NCBI GenBank assembly: GCA_963995505.1
Contig: OZ023194.1
Coordinates: forward strand, 15,186,428 to 15,250,427
DNA: 64,000 bases
DNA from: Hypericum androsaemum
Lineage: Eukaryota > Streptophyta > Magnoliopsida > Malpighiales > Hypericaceae
Direction: 5' to 3'
In this document: positions 1-11,600 of the stretch, piece after piece
How the letters are laid out: every line of letters starts with the position of its first letter
Position numbering within the stretch: position 1 is the first letter of the stretch
Program-made: the position numbers and the translations under genes
Notes under the pieces: model-generated
Told to the model about the DNA's origin: nothing
Databases searched by the model: none
The model's input: the letters and a program-made list of their open reading frames with translations, nothing else

Positions 1-506
1 TTTGGAACGAGGGATACATAGGAGTTCTGGGTAGTGGATCATAACCAAACACACCTGATGATGGCAGAGCCGTGGCGAAAGGCAAGTGACCGGTCCATGG
101 TTGCCCGAAGGCTAGTTGGATAGGTACAACTTCTTTTGCACGTGTAATAACAGACTCCTTATAGCACCGGTTGGACTCCTTATAGTGCACATATGATTCT
201 TTATAGCGCTTCCGAGCACAGAAGACGACATATGTCTTCATCAGGACGACGGATCTAGAAAACTCTTCGTAGCTCTTCCGAGCAACATATGAGGCATATG
301 ACTCCATCGGGACAATGTTTGACTTAGCTAGCTTTTTGGAGGAAGCCAAGGTAGATGAGTTCCTCCTCACATTTAGTTGAGAGGCGGAAGGTGTTGGCTC
401 CTAGAATGAACCAAAATAATAAACTTCTTGATACCTTGGCTGGGCAAAGGTGTTAGACCGCCTTTTTAGACGCCCTCCTTAGTCCCACCGAGCTTGCAAA
501 AAATAT
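1..506 (-). mobile_element. internal remnant of a non-autonomous LTR retrotransposon (partial)
   Basis: No long reading frame is present. The last ~35 bases (470-505) match the sequence at 10740-10776 that directly precedes the right-hand LTR of the complete element at 7466-11595, including the block AGTCCCACCGAGC. On the minus strand that block reads like a primer-binding region just downstream of a 5' LTR. The rest of the segment is not clearly similar to the other copy and may belong to a diverged relative. The left end is cut by the window edge. Confidence 0.4.
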
Positions 507-1064
507 TATTGCGATAAATTATGGTAGAACGTCAGAAATGATCTTAAGAACAGGTCCAGAGTGGTCGTCCCAAAAGTGATTCAAACGAAAGAAAAAAAAG
601 ATGAAATATGGGGTGAGAGAGGAGAAGAAAGAGAGTGGGGAGGAAAGATGTTTATTGATAGGGATAGGAGAAAAATATAAAAAAATGAAAGATAAAAGCT
701 ACGAAACTACATAAGATAAAAGCTATGAAGCTGAAGGTTTGATGTGTTATTTTTGTGTGTCTCCTTCATGCCTGTGCCTAGTTCTCCTTATATAGAATAC
801 GCTAGCCCTATCCTCATACAAAAACCCTAGGTTGTGTTCAATATAGAAAAACGTAACATAGCTCTGGCCTAATAAGAAAAAACTCAAACTGCCTGAAACT
901 TCCAACCCAAGTTTGACCCCTTTTCGTGCCAAATTTAGAAAAGTCATAAACTACAAAGTTGTATCACTGTCTTTTCTTTCAGTGGTTTTTAGAATCACTT
1001 CAATCTGATACTTGAGCTAAAAGCTACACCCATTTTACCAAAACAGGTTTTTAGAATCACTCCA
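507..1064 (-). mobile_element. LTR copy (diverged, internally deleted) of the same family as 7466-11595
   Basis: Aligned by eye with the LTRs at 7466-8279 and 10777-11595: shared landmarks are the opening block with GGTAGAACGTCAG, the phrase GTGGTCGTCCCAA, the AAAGATAAAAGCTA stretch, the TTATATAGAATA box, and the CGAAACTTCCAACCCA region. The distal part is deleted: after ACCAAAACAGGT the sequence jumps twice and joins the internal TGACGTGTATC sequence that lies beyond the LTR in the complete copy. It serves as the 3' LTR (minus orientation) of the ORF-bearing segment on its right. Confidence 0.65.
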
Positions 1065-1176
1065 ATATGATACTTGACGTGTATCTGCCCTTAAATATGC
1101 AGAAAAGTAACTCCACTCCACATATAACTGGCTAAAATAAGAGGTCGAGACCTAGCCGTCGTCGGCATGCATATGA

Positions 1177-2574
1177 TCACCTATTCAATAATAGGCTTTC
1201 GCGGCAGAGTAGGAGCCTTCCATGCTTCAATAATATTCTTTTACAGTTGAGTACGAGTCCTTTGTGCTTCATTGGAATGACAATATAACTATTTTTGAAG
1301 ATCCCTAAACATTTGCCTCTGTTTCTAGATTTTTTGCTCCAACCTTCTTCTTTGAGTCTTCGTGAGAGTCGGTCGATGAGACTCCTGACACTTGCTCCTC
1401 GATGAGAGTTTGGATTTCTTGGCATCTCCTTATGTATAAGCTTTGTGTGATAACTTGGAGACCTTATAGACCGATCACTCCTTGTGGGTCGTGTCTCACA
1501 TGGTTCTTTCTTGGACTGCGAAAGTTCTTCCTTAGGCACCCAAATCTTGAAGGGCTTCTTTCTCTGGAGAACTCCTTGCTCGGTTGCCAATCTTGTGACC
1601 ACGTCCCTCTTAACCTATGCATACTCAGGTCGCCTCTTGCCATTGTCGGCTGATTTCGACCGTGTGACTTGAGGACACTGTTTGTATCTCGAAACTTTTA
1701 ACGACCGAGGTTGAACCAGTACATTAGGTTGTTGCTTCACCGCACTCTTGCTTGGTTTTTGAGGAGGAGTCGAACACTTGACTTTATTATCTTCAATCTC
1801 CTTCACTATGTGCATGTCTTGCCCCCCGGCCGTGATAATTTCAGCCGATGTAGGAACTTCGACTGTAATGTTACAGTATTCCTCATGCCCCCCAGGTGAG
1901 ATTGAATTCTGATTGATACTCTGACTATAGACTTGCCCCCCTGTGTCTTTCCGTTGAGTTAGGACAAAATTGGGCAAGCGAAGGTGGCTCATTATACATA
2001 GAATGAAGGGTGACTCGAATCTCTGCAGTAGATGACTCGGCAGAGGCCCTAGAATTTCCTTTGCTAGTGAAGGCCCAAAGATTCCATTAGCCAGCGGAGG
2101 CCCTAGAATGCCTTTCGTATTTGATACAATACTTAGGTTTGTCTTAATCGCCGATGAGATTTGTATAGAGCACAGCTCCTCATTTTCCTCGAATATGGGC
2201 GTCGCAAGCTCGATGGCCGTGGTGTTGGCCAATTGTGGACTAGTTGTTTGTTCGACCTCTTGGACAGTCGGGATAAAGTGTTGCATAAATCCAATCAATT
2301 CATGTACGACTGTGTCAATTTTAGTCTCGAAATCACGCGAGTCAAAATCTCTTCGGTCTTTAATTTTATATACTCTACTTGATGGTACCTCCATTAGGTG
2401 ATTTGATACAGAATTGACTATATGTCTTGCCGAGAAATAAGAAGTTCTTCTAGCTCTTTCTGAGATACCACGCCGTGCAGCTTCTAGACGAGGTCGGTCC
2501 ATAGAGATTGATGCCCTAAGGCCTAACGAAGCGAAGGCACCCATGAGGGAGTCTGGTGACACCAGCCGGCTCAA
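1177..2574 (-). pseudogene. retrotransposon-encoded ORF of unknown function, one in-frame stop
   Basis: A 466-codon open frame on the minus strand, interrupted by a single TAG at 1615-1617. The sister copy (8455-9895) has TGG at this position (PEYAW against PEYA*). Upstream part: about 319 residues with Q/T/S-rich low-complexity text and repeated LGPP motifs. Downstream part: about 140 residues, strongly basic, with R/K clusters (SLIDRLSRRLKEEGW). There is no recognisable CCHC knuckle, protease, reverse transcriptase or integrase. I infer a gag-like or family-specific protein of a non-autonomous LTR element; its function is unknown. Conservation of the frame between two diverged copies suggests it was once translated. 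Confidence 0.55.
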
Positions 2575-2716
2575 AGTCTACCAGGATGGGGGCTAGCAAT
2601 GTCAAAATCTAAGCAATAAGTCTACCCATGGGTATGGCCGTTCTTCAGTTGGAGCCGGCTGGTGCCATCCCGATCCTGCTTGAACATTGCTAGCCCCTAT
2701 CCTGGCAGACTTAAAA
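2571..2716. repeat. imperfect inverted repeats with permuted order
   Basis: The left arm (2571-2616) carries CACCAGCCGGCTC and then CCAGGATGGGGGCTAGCAAT. The right side (2655-2711) carries GAGCCGGCTGGTG and then ATTGCTAGCCCCTATCCTGG, that is, both blocks inverted but in swapped order. It lies between the ORF-bearing segment and the next LTR-like block. It may be rearranged leader or primer-binding sequence. Confidence 0.5.
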
Positions 2717-2719
2717 AGA

Positions 2720-4345
2720 TGTTACGGGAATAAGTGAACAAGTAACCCGAGACAGATCTGGAGTGGTCGTCCCAAGGTCGGTCTAAAGCTATTCTAGGCT
2801 ACGGACTATGCTAGGCTAAGGCTACGGAAAGGAAAAGCTAAGCAATAAGTAAGATAAAGAGTTGTTTAGTTGTGTTGGTGATGCCTTCTTCCTTGCCTGA
2901 GCTCTCCTTATATAGAGTGTCTTGACCTAACCCCTTGCCTTCAGAATAGGAAATCTTAGACCGCCTTCAAGACCTTCGGCTCCAAGTCTTAATCCAGAGA
3001 GATTCGCTTCCATTCATGACCGTTGCCAAAATAGGGAGATTTGGTCCAGCTTGGTATATGAAATATACCGACTTCCAAAATAAAGCAACCCGGCCCTAAG
3101 TAAACGTGACCAAGCCGTGTCAGCCAAGCAACCCGATACCAAATAGGAAAATATAAACCGACTTGCCAAACATAAAGGGATCTGTTTGATACAGGAAATC
3201 CTATCCCGATCTTGTTTAGAAAAACCTAAACTGTGTTACCCAACAGACAGGCACGCGCTCAACTCGACATCGTGGCGAAAGATAAAAGGTACAAAGAGGT
3301 CGATCCAGCTCGAAGGAGCAACTCATCTGGCCCGGCCCAACAAGGGCTTATCGTCGCTCTGGTCCCGAGAGAACCCACTCGTTGGTCTGGCCCAATAAGG
3401 GTTTTTCGTTGGTACAACTCCAAACACGAACATCGTCAGTCGAGTTTGCATAAGGAAACACGGATTGCCCGCAAGACCCAACGTGCTCGGCTCGTCTTGC
3501 CAGGTAGTTAGCCCACTTTGGACAAAGGTAACTTGTCGATCCGATCTAAAAGACTATCAACCTAACTCGCAAGAAAAAACTCGGAAGGGCCGCTGACCAA
3601 CCCAACCGCTCGTCGGTCTAGTCCCTAATGCATACCATGTTGGTCCGATCCAAAATGGCCTACTCATCGGTTCGACTGCGAGGTCCTAACCCGTCGGTCC
3701 GGCCGTAGAGTCTAACTTCGTTGGTCCAATCACGAAACCAACCCTCATCGGAAAAACCCAGAAGGGCCGCGGACCAACCCAACCGCTCGTCGGTCCGGCC
3801 CCTAATGCATACCCTGTTGGTCCGATCCAAAATGGCCTACTCATTGGTTCGATTGCGAGGTCCTAACCCGTCAGTCCGACCGTAGAGTCCAACTTCGTTG
3901 GACCAATCACGAAACCAACCCTCATCGGTTCAGCTGTGAAGAATTGTTGGTCCGACCTCTATTGGACCACTGGTATTGTAATAGGCCGCCGGTCTTATAA
4001 AGGGCCCTCTAGCATGGCTCATCGGTCTGACCTGGTTAAAGGCACGTCACCGGTCTGCCTCAAAACCCAACGTCGTTGGTTCGGCTTCGAGGCCCAATGT
4101 TGTCAGTCTGCCTCCGAGACCTAACTCGTCGGTCCGACTCTGAGGACCTACTCGTCCGTCCGACACTGAGGACTAGCTCGTCGGTCTGCCCCCGAGACCC
4201 AACTCATCTGTCCGGTTTATAAAGTAGCAGTAGTCGGACCGGCGTGCTATCGAGTCGGCTCGCATCGTGCTTGGAAAATGGTTCGTACCCACTTTACCCG
4301 TAACCACTCGAACCTTCGATCCCGACATAATTTCAACCTCCAACA
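2720..4345 (-). mobile_element. LTR-like block of a related family (TG...CA ends), repeat-rich
   Basis: It begins TGTTACGGG, contains the same GGAGTGGTCGTCCCAA phrase and CTCCTTATATAGAGT box as the LTRs at 507 and 7466, and has a candidate end at CCTCCAACA. The distal half is dominated by degenerate CTCGTCGGTCCG-type repeats, including a 177-bp tandem duplication. No matching target-site duplication was found at the proposed ends, so the boundaries are tentative. It probably replaces the 5' LTR of the ORF-bearing segment on its left. Confidence 0.4.
3575..3928. repeat. 177-bp tandem duplication (two units)
   Basis: Unit 1 is 3575-3751 and unit 2 is 3752-3928. They share landmarks at a constant offset of 177, such as GAAGGGCCGC at 3584 and 3761 and CCAACCCTCATCGG at their ends, with few substitutions. 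Each unit contains several GTCGGTCCG/GTTGGTCCG motifs. These motifs also occur singly throughout about 3290-4260. Confidence 0.85.
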
Positions 4346-6160
4346 AACATTAATGTCGTGAAACTAATGAAACTCGAGATTCATTACTCTATAACATCTT
4401 TATAAACAACTAATACGCAGCCGGCATCATGTGCAGCTCCCCAAGCGGATTGAAACCCCTTATTTATGGGATTACTTAGGAATCAAATGAAACCGCCATT
4501 TGTATATAGGATCATGCTATTTATTATAGTTTTAAAATATATGGTCCGACCGGTCAGACTGCAAATCATTCTTTCTAGTGGCCCATTTTTATACGAAAAA
4601 ATGGGGTACAGTCAAACCGTCCATTTCTCGTTCAGACTGGGTGGTTTTTGACGTCGTACCGACCGAAAAATACCGGTTCGACCAGAACTTAAAAATGGGT
4701 TGAATTTTATACTAGAATAGGGTCAAAATTGGAAATCTAAAACCCTAAAAATTAAAATTGGACCCCGACTTCGAGCCTCTCTTTCCCCAGGCGACGTCCC
4801 TCGACCGCCCGTCCATAGTCGCAGACGTCGTCTCCTGCTCTGTTCCGGCGTCCAGCTCGACCACAGGTGGGTGAGCCTGTGGGGACGGCTTGCGGAAGAG
4901 GTGAGCAACAGTGAAGCGACCACCGGTGGGGGTGATTGGCGGTGGGCCACCTGGGGTTATAGACCTCCAGGCCACCATCCAACCACCGGCAAGGTTACTC
5001 TAGGCCATCGCCCACCCCCACAGCGGCTTGCATGTTTGTTCTCTGTTCGTAATTCGTAGTTTGCTTGTTGCTTGCTTAGTTTAAAAAAAAAGAGAGGTGA
5101 GTTAGCTTTTAGAAGGTCGATGAGAAGAATTCTTTTGGTGATGTTATTGGTCGTGTAACTTGTATTCTTGATTTTGGTTAATTTGATCTTATTTTTGAGT
5201 TATTTTTTGTCGTTAGTGTTCTTGGTCAAAGGTTAAGAGTATTTTTGTTATTTTCATAATTAAAAATAAAAAAAGTCAATGACATCAATTAGAGATCTAA
5301 AAATCTATTATTATCAAAATTTAGAGATGAAATAATTATTTTTCAAAAGTTAGAGATCCTAAGAAAATAATCATAGGTCAGGGATCCTAAGGATAATCAT
5401 AGGGAGACTTGAGAGTTTTTTTAGGGGATATTTCATATTTCCTTCGTGTTTCCATATCTACAACTACAAGGAAGAGGAAGTGACGTGTACAAATAACCAT
5501 GCTTGAAAGAGGTGGGTTGAAAAGTCGAAGGAAATTAGGAAAAGAAAGACGTGTTCTTCATTTAAGGTGCAACCTCCCTTTTTTTATTATTTACCTATGT
5601 ATATATTTTTTTTAAATAAAAAATGTCTGGTCCGACTGATCAGATCGAATGATCCAAAAAAGATCAAAATTTGAGTCGTATCAAAATTCATATTTTAAAA
5701 CTATGCTATTTATATAAACTCAAACTTGGACTCTCTTACCCGATAGAGAGATATCAAAACGTCAAAAGTGATATTTCAGTCGAACCATGTTTGAAATTAT
5801 GATAATATTATAAGAAATCAGCAATTGAAACGCCTTAATGCTGATCTTCCAAGTCTATATCAACATTGAGATTTTATATTCGAACATTCATTTGTGCCGA
5901 CTAACGGTCCACTAATTTAGGTAGGTCCGACCTCAAAGTATATTCAACGAAAAGCATAGCTGAGACCCACAGTTCAGGCCCAATGGACATCAACCTCCGG
6001 CCCAAACCTGGTCCCTATTTCCTTGGGCTAGGCTACTACTTCGCGATAGAGTCCAAAAGAAAAGCGAAAACGAAACAAAGCCGAGCGTGTACACGTGGCA
6101 GATTAGGATACCGACACCTATATCTAATTAAAAGCCTAGCTCGCGGTCGGGAAATTACTC
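4346..6160. other. intergenic stretch, no supported gene
   Basis: AT-rich DNA with one GC-rich island (about 4745-5040). The island's overlapping short frames look like composition artefacts. Segments at 4540-4720 and 5625-5710 carry GGTCCGACCGGTCAGACTG-like text followed by AAACTATGCTATTTAT, which recurs near 63220 and 63570 and appears to be a dispersed repeat. No coding evidence was seen. Confidence 0.6.
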
Positions 6161-6168
6161 TTATACCC

Positions 6169-6642
6169 CTAGGATCCGGACTTATTGGCGGCGGCGGTGG
6201 CGCTCATCATCTTCTCGAACTCCTCGAAGTTGACCGATCCGTCACCGTCGGAGTCGACGCTGGCGATCATCTTGGCGCAGTCCTCGAGGGAGCACTTCAT
6301 CCTGAGGCGGACGAGCACCTGGTGGAGCTCGCCGGAGGAGATCTTGCCGTCGTGGTTCTGGTCGTAGAGGTCGAATGCGTCGCGGAGCTCGGGGCCGGCG
6401 GAGGACGAGGACCGGCAGAGGCGGCCGAACTCCTGGATGTCGATGAACCCGTCGTGGTCGGCGTCGACGTCCTCCATGACGCGGCTGAGCTCCTCTGCGG
6501 TGTAGGAGCTCCCCATGGCCTTGAAGACTTCCCCGAGCTCGCCGACGGAGATCTTGCCGTCGCCGTTGGCGTCAAACTGGTTGAACACGCGCTGTAGCTC
6601 CTCGGCGTCCAGATGCTTCTTCTCTGGAGGCGCGGTAGCCAT
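6169..6642 (-). CDS. calmodulin-like EF-hand calcium-binding protein (CML)
   Basis: An intronless 157-residue protein made almost entirely of four EF-hands, the layout of plant calmodulin-like calcium sensors (CML25/26/27-like). Loops: residues 24-35 (DANGDGKISVGE), 60-71 (DADHDGFIDIQE), 94-105 (DQNHDGKISSGE), 130-141 (DSDGDGSVNFEE). All four keep D at position 1, G at 6 and E at 12, so all should bind Ca2+. The N-terminal 12 residues and the last 10 are short tails without a signal peptide or membrane segment, so a soluble cytosolic or nuclear protein is expected. It would change shape on Ca2+ binding and act through partner proteins. The start is the first ATG (CAT at 6640-6642 on +) and gives normal family length. 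The exon is far more GC-rich than its flanks, as is common for monocot single-exon genes. The opposite-strand frame here is a shadow. Confidence 0.93.
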   Translation of the reverse strand: MATAPPEKKHLDAEELQRVFNQFDANGDGKISVGELGEVFKAMGSSYTAEELSRVMEDVDADHDGFIDIQEFGRLCRSSSSAGPELRDAFDLYDQNHDGKISSGELHQVLVRLRMKCSLEDCAKMIASVDSDGDGSVNFEEFEKMMSATAAANKSGS

Positions 6643-6889
6643 TTTCGCAAGAGAGAAAACGATGAGTGAAAATAAAGGGATCTGTGTTGAACTGGAGGAG
6701 GAGAATGAGGGAAATAGGGAATGGAAGGTTTCTATGTAGAGGAAGAGTTATTAATAAGAGAGCGTGGCGTGGGCTTTCCGTGTTTGAATGGGGAGGAAGG
6801 ATAAAGGGTGATTCCACATTTAATATGGGCAGAGCCGCAGAGGTAATAAATAATTTGAAGATTTTTCTTTTTTTTAATATCGCCATATA

Positions 6890-7460
6890 ATTCAGTATAT
6901 CTTATTACTAGATAATTAAATTTAGTTGTCCGCTAGGCTGAGTCATTAAAAAACAAATATTTGTAGAAGAATTTTGCTTAAAATTATCTGAATTAGTTGT
7001 CCACTAGGCTGAGTATTAGTTAGTATAAACCAAAAAATCTAGTATTTTCTATTGTATTTATGAAAATTAATTAAATTTTGTTAAGCCAGGTAACTGTGTT
7101 AATTAGAACACTTTAATTTTACATGAAAATTTAGATCCTTCATCATTCAAACAGAATTATATTGTATAATTTGCCTATAGATTCTTGGTCGATTCTGTGG
7201 ATTTTGTTACTAAAATTTAATTGATTAAAATAGTTATAACTACCACTAAAGAAGCATTTTAATCAATCAATTTTTTTTTTCGAAAATAAAAGTTTTGAGT
7301 TTACATTTTGTTTAAACAATTGTGTTACTCTTTTGTGCTTCTCGCTAATTATTCAACTTATTAAGAATTTATATCGAGGTAATTTGGACGTTACCAAATG
7401 CTAGTGTAACCACTAAACAAGTTACAATTCAGCTTAGTCACGATTTAGTAGGGCCCGTAA
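6890..7460. other. AT-rich upstream flank of the CML gene, no feature supported
   Basis: About 570 bases of AT-rich sequence with homopolymer runs. A short phrase (TTGTCCGCTAGGCTGAGT / TTGTCCACTAGGCTGAGT, near 6927 and 6987) occurs twice. No reading frame or RNA gene is evident. Confidence 0.5.
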
Positions 7461-7465
7461 GTTAC

Positions 7466-8279
7466 TGTTGCAAATAAATAGTGGTAGAACGTCAGATTTT
7501 TAGAACGGATCCGGAGTGGTCGTCCCAAGAGTGATTTGAACGAAAAAGAGAAATAGAAGAAATATGGGAAAAGAGAAGAGAAGATAAAGATTAGAATAGA
7601 TAGAAGAGAAAAGAATTGGTAGAAGAGCAAGAACTTTATTGAACATATGGGGGAGAAGGGGAAGGAAAAAACATAAAGATAAAAGCTAGAGGCTACATAA
7701 GATAAAAACTACGATAAAAACTATGAAGCTAAAGGTTTGATGTGTTGTTTTTTGTGGGTGTCCTTCATGCCTGTACCTAGCTCTTCTTATATAGAATAAG
7801 CTCACCCCAGCCCCATAGAAAAACCCTAGGCCGTTTTCAAACAAGAAAACTTAACATAGCCTCGGCCTAATAAAGAAAACATAAACTGCCCGAAACTTCC
7901 AACCCATATTTGGCCCTCTTTTATGCTGAATTTCGAAAAGTCATAAACAACAAAGTTATAGATCTCTGTCTTTTCCTTCTATGACTTTTAGAATCGTGTC
8001 AATCCAATACTTGAGGATAAAGTTACGGTATTTTTACCAAAATAGGTTCAGCAGATCCGCGGCCTAATAAGGAGAAAACCTACTCCTGAAACTTTCGACC
8101 CAAGTCTGACCTCCTTCTACGCCGAATTTGGAAAAGTCACAAACTAGAAAGTTCTAGATCTGTGTTTTATCTTTTTGTAGCTTTTGGAATCGCATCAATC
8201 GGATATACGAGTAGGAAGATATGGCTATTTTACTGAGACATGATCAAACAAATCCGAGAATTAATTTTCCGCTCCAACA
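7466..8279 (-). repeat. 3' LTR (minus orientation) of the element 7466-11595
   Basis: 814 bp, TGTTGCAAATAA...CTCCAACA. It differs from its partner mainly by a 7-8 base gap after GGTAGAACGTCAG and scattered substitutions. It contains a TTATATAGAATA promoter-like box. Confidence 0.88.
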
Positions 8280-8454
8280 ATGCCCCCCACACGTCAATGT
8301 TTTGACGCTAGGAAAAGCATTGACGTGTATCCATCCTTGAACACAAAGAAAATTAACTCTACTCAAAAAATAACTGGCTAAGGCAAGATCGTAAATATGT
8401 GGAGAATGTACCATCAAACCGGTCGAGACCTAGCCGTTGTAGGCGTGCAGTTGA

Positions 8455-9895
8455 TCACTCATCTCGAGATATCCGTGTGCTCACGACTTTCTCGCTAAAA
8501 CTTGATTTAGGCCTATATAGTTGAGTGGGAGCTCTATGTCCTTCATTATAACGACCATACAATTGTTGTTGAATGTCTCTGAGCTTTTTCCTTTGCTTTT
8601 GAATTTTTCGCTCCAACCTTCTTCGTTGAGTCTTCGTGAGAGTCGGTCGATGAGACTCCAGACACTTGCCCCCCGAGTGTGGGTTTGGCTTTCTTGGCAT
8701 CTCCTTTCGCTTGGGCTTCGTATGATAACTTGGAGACCTTGTAGGCCGATCACTCCTTGTGGGTCGTGTCTCACATGGTTATTTCGCAGACCGCAAAACT
8801 TCCTTAGTCACCCAAACCTTGAAGAATTTCTTTCTTTGGAGAACTCCTTGCTCGGTTGCCAATTGAGTGACCACGTTTCTCTTAACCCACGCGTACTCAG
8901 GCGCCCTTTTTCTGTTGCTGGCCGATTTTGACCATGTGACTTGAGGACATTTCCTGTAATTTGAAACCTTTGATGGCCGAGGTTGAGCCGACTCATTAGG
9001 TTGTTGCTTCACTGTACTCTTGCTTGGTTGAGGAGGAGTTGAACACTTGACTTTATCATCCTTCACCTTCTTTGGTATGAGCACGTCTTGCCTTTTGGCT
9101 GGGATAATTTTGGTCGATGTAGGAGCTTCGACTGCAATGCTGCAATGTTCTTCATGCCTCCCAGGTGAGATTGAATTCTGACTGATACTCTGACTGTAGA
9201 CTTGCCCTCCTGTGTCTTTCTGTTGAGTTAGGACAGAATAGGGCAAGCGACGGTGGCTTACTACTCGTGGAATGAAAGGTGACTCAGATCTCCGCAATAG
9301 ATGACTTCGGCAGAAGCCCTAAAATTCTCTTTTCTGGTGAAGGCCCAATGATTCCCTTAGTCGGCGGAGGCCCTAGGATGCCTTTCGTATTTGATACAAC
9401 ACTTAGGGTTATCTCAGTTGTCGATGGGACTCGTATCGGACATGGCTCTTCCTTTTTCTCAAATGTGGGCCCTGTAGGCTCGATGGCCATGGTGTCGGCC
9501 AACTGTGGACTAGTCGTCTGTTCAACCTCTTTGATAATGAAAAAAGAAGATTGTGTATATCCGGCCGATTCATGTACGACCGTCTCAATACTTGTCTCAG
9601 AATCATGAGATTCAAAAACTATTTGATCTTCATCTTCACATACGTCACTTGATTGTATGACCATCTCCTTTTCCTCGAATTCGGGCGTTGCGAGCTCGAT
9701 GGCCGTAGTGTCAGCCAACTGTGAACTAGTTGTTTGTTTGACCTCTTGGATAGCCAGAATAAAGTGTTGCATAAATTCAGCTGATTCATGTACGGCTGTG
9801 TCAATCTTAATCTCCGAATAGTGTGAGTCAAAACTTCTTCGGTCTTCGATTTCATATACGCCACTTGATGATACCACCATTGGGTGATTTGACAC
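8455..9895 (-). pseudogene. element-encoded ORF, sister of 1177-2574, broken by one frameshift and one stop
   Basis: Three colinear pieces (9284-9895, then 8779-9297, then 8455-8700) match the ORF at 1177-2574 over its length. The first two pieces are joined by a one-base insertion near 9300 (CCGAAGTCATC against CCGAGTCATC in the sister). The second ends at a TAA after LRSAK, where the sister reads GAA. The C-terminal piece is highly basic and probably helical (KTQRRRLERKIQKQRKK), which suits nucleic-acid binding. Compared with the sister, this copy has an extra ~70-residue repeat of the motif around VHESAxxxQ...EVEQTTSPQLADT. The function is not known. Confidence 0.55.
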
Positions 9896-10776
9896 AGAGT
9901 TGGCTACATGTCTTGCCGTAAATCAGGCATTCTCAAGCCTTCTTTCCAATTCTTGAATTGCCTCCTCACTAATAGGAACGGATATTAGGTACTTGAGGTA
10001 CTTCATTGTTTTGTGCCACACAGTTATGCTTAGGGTTTCATTATAGTCAAGCCAAAGGCCTCCAACTTGGCTCCTCCTCCTGTAATCAACTCTCTCGATA
10101 ACTCTCCCGATAAGATAAATATCATCAATCGATTCACAATCAAAATAATAGTTATAACGAAACTACCTTTAAACTTTTTCATAGGCATCCTCAATAGCCT
10201 CTCGATTGTAAACTTCGAAACAAAAAATATGCCACAACCTTTCCTTCATGGTCATCAGAGATGTCATCTTTTCAGATTGACTAACCTTCGGTATTATGGA
10301 CGTAAATTTCTCGTCCAAACTCCGATTGAAGCGAACTTGGTGTCCTTGGAAATATGACAGATAGATATACAATTTTTCATGAAATAACCGTCTCCTAATT
10401 CGGCCAAGAAAAAGACCAAAATGCCTTCCAAACTCGATTAGACTTCTCAATCATACAGATCGATCAATCTTTAGTATTTTGGTCGTATCTTCCTGGTACG
10501 AACTCCGATTTTGGCGTTCTTAGTATCCACAGAAAGAGGAAATAATTATCTTCACTTTTGATGAAGAAAACTTCTTTAGATTCGGCTCCAAAAAGGTCCG
10601 GAACACTCTCCAAAGCCAACTAACCTCGCTGGACGTCTTCTTTCAGCATAACCTTTGACCGGTTTTATCCCTTTTGAGGAAGGACTCAAAACCGTATGTG
10701 GAAACTCGTGTGTTTTGATGCAACAATCACTCTTCTCAGACGCCCTCCTTAGTCCCACCGAGCGTGCCAAAAATAA

Positions 10777-11595
10777 TATTGCAAATAAATAGTGGTAGAA
10801 CGTCAGAAATGATCTTTAGAACGGATCCGGAGTGGTCGTCCCAAAAGTGATTTGAACGAAAGAGAGAAATGGAAGAAATATGGGAAAAGAGAAGAGAAGA
10901 TAAAGATTAGAATAGATAGAAGAGAAAAGAATTGGTAGAAGAGCAAGAACTTTATTGAACATATGGGGGAGAAGGGGAAGGAAAAAATATAAAGATAAAA
11001 GCTAGAGGCTATATAAGATAAAAGCTACGATAAAAGCTATGAAGCTAAAGGTTTGATGTGTTATTTTTTGTGGGTGTCCTTCATGACTGTACCTAGCTCT
11101 TCTTATATAGAATAAGCTCGTCCCAGCCCCATAGAAAAACCCTAGGCCGTTTTCAGACAAGAAAACTTAACATAGCCTCGGCCTAATAAGGAAAACATAA
11201 ACTTCCGAAACTTCCAACCCATATTTGGCCCTCTTTTATGCTGAATTTGGAAAAGTCATAAACAATAAAGTTATAGATCTCTGTATTTTCCTTCAGTGAC
11301 TTTTGGAATTGTGTCAATCCAATACTTGAGGAGAAAGTTACGGTATTTTTACCAAAATAGGTTCAGCAGATCCGCGGCCTAATAAGGAAAAAAACCTACT
11401 CTCGAAACTTCCGACCCAAGTCTGACCTCCTTCTACGCCGAATTTGGAGAAGTCACAAACTAGAAAGTTCTAGATCTGTGTTTTATCTTTTTGTAGCTTT
11501 TAGAATCGCATCAATCGGATATACGAGTAGGAAGATATGGCTATTTTACTGAAACATGGTCAAACAAATCCGAGAATTAATTTTCCGCTCCAACA
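10777..11595 (-). repeat. 5' LTR (minus orientation) of the element 7466-11595
   Basis: 819 bp. The left end TATTGCAAATAA differs from the canonical TG by one base; the right end is CTCCAACA. It is followed by the target duplication GTTAC. Confidence 0.88.
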
Positions 11596-11600
11596 GTTAC

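Larger units (their letters stand above)
7466..11595 (-). mobile_element. complete non-autonomous LTR retrotransposon with 5-bp target-site duplication
   Basis: Two direct repeats (7466-8279 and 10777-11595) bound about 2.5 kb of internal sequence. The five bases before the element (7461-7465, GTTAC) are repeated exactly after it (11596-11600). Read on the minus strand, the 5' LTR is the right-hand one. It is followed by TTTTTGGCACGCTCGGTGGG, the position and TGG start expected of a tRNA primer site. A purine-rich run (GTGGGGGGC, minus) lies next to the 3' LTR. The only coding content is a broken ORF (8455-9895); no protease, reverse transcriptase or integrase is visible. It is therefore non-autonomous. 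The family is related to the remnants at 1-2580. Confidence 0.9.

Noticed and set aside
5983..6597. 204-codon open frame on + overlapping the EF-hand gene
   Set aside because: It is the antisense shadow of a GC-rich exon; the minus strand has four perfect EF-hand loops.
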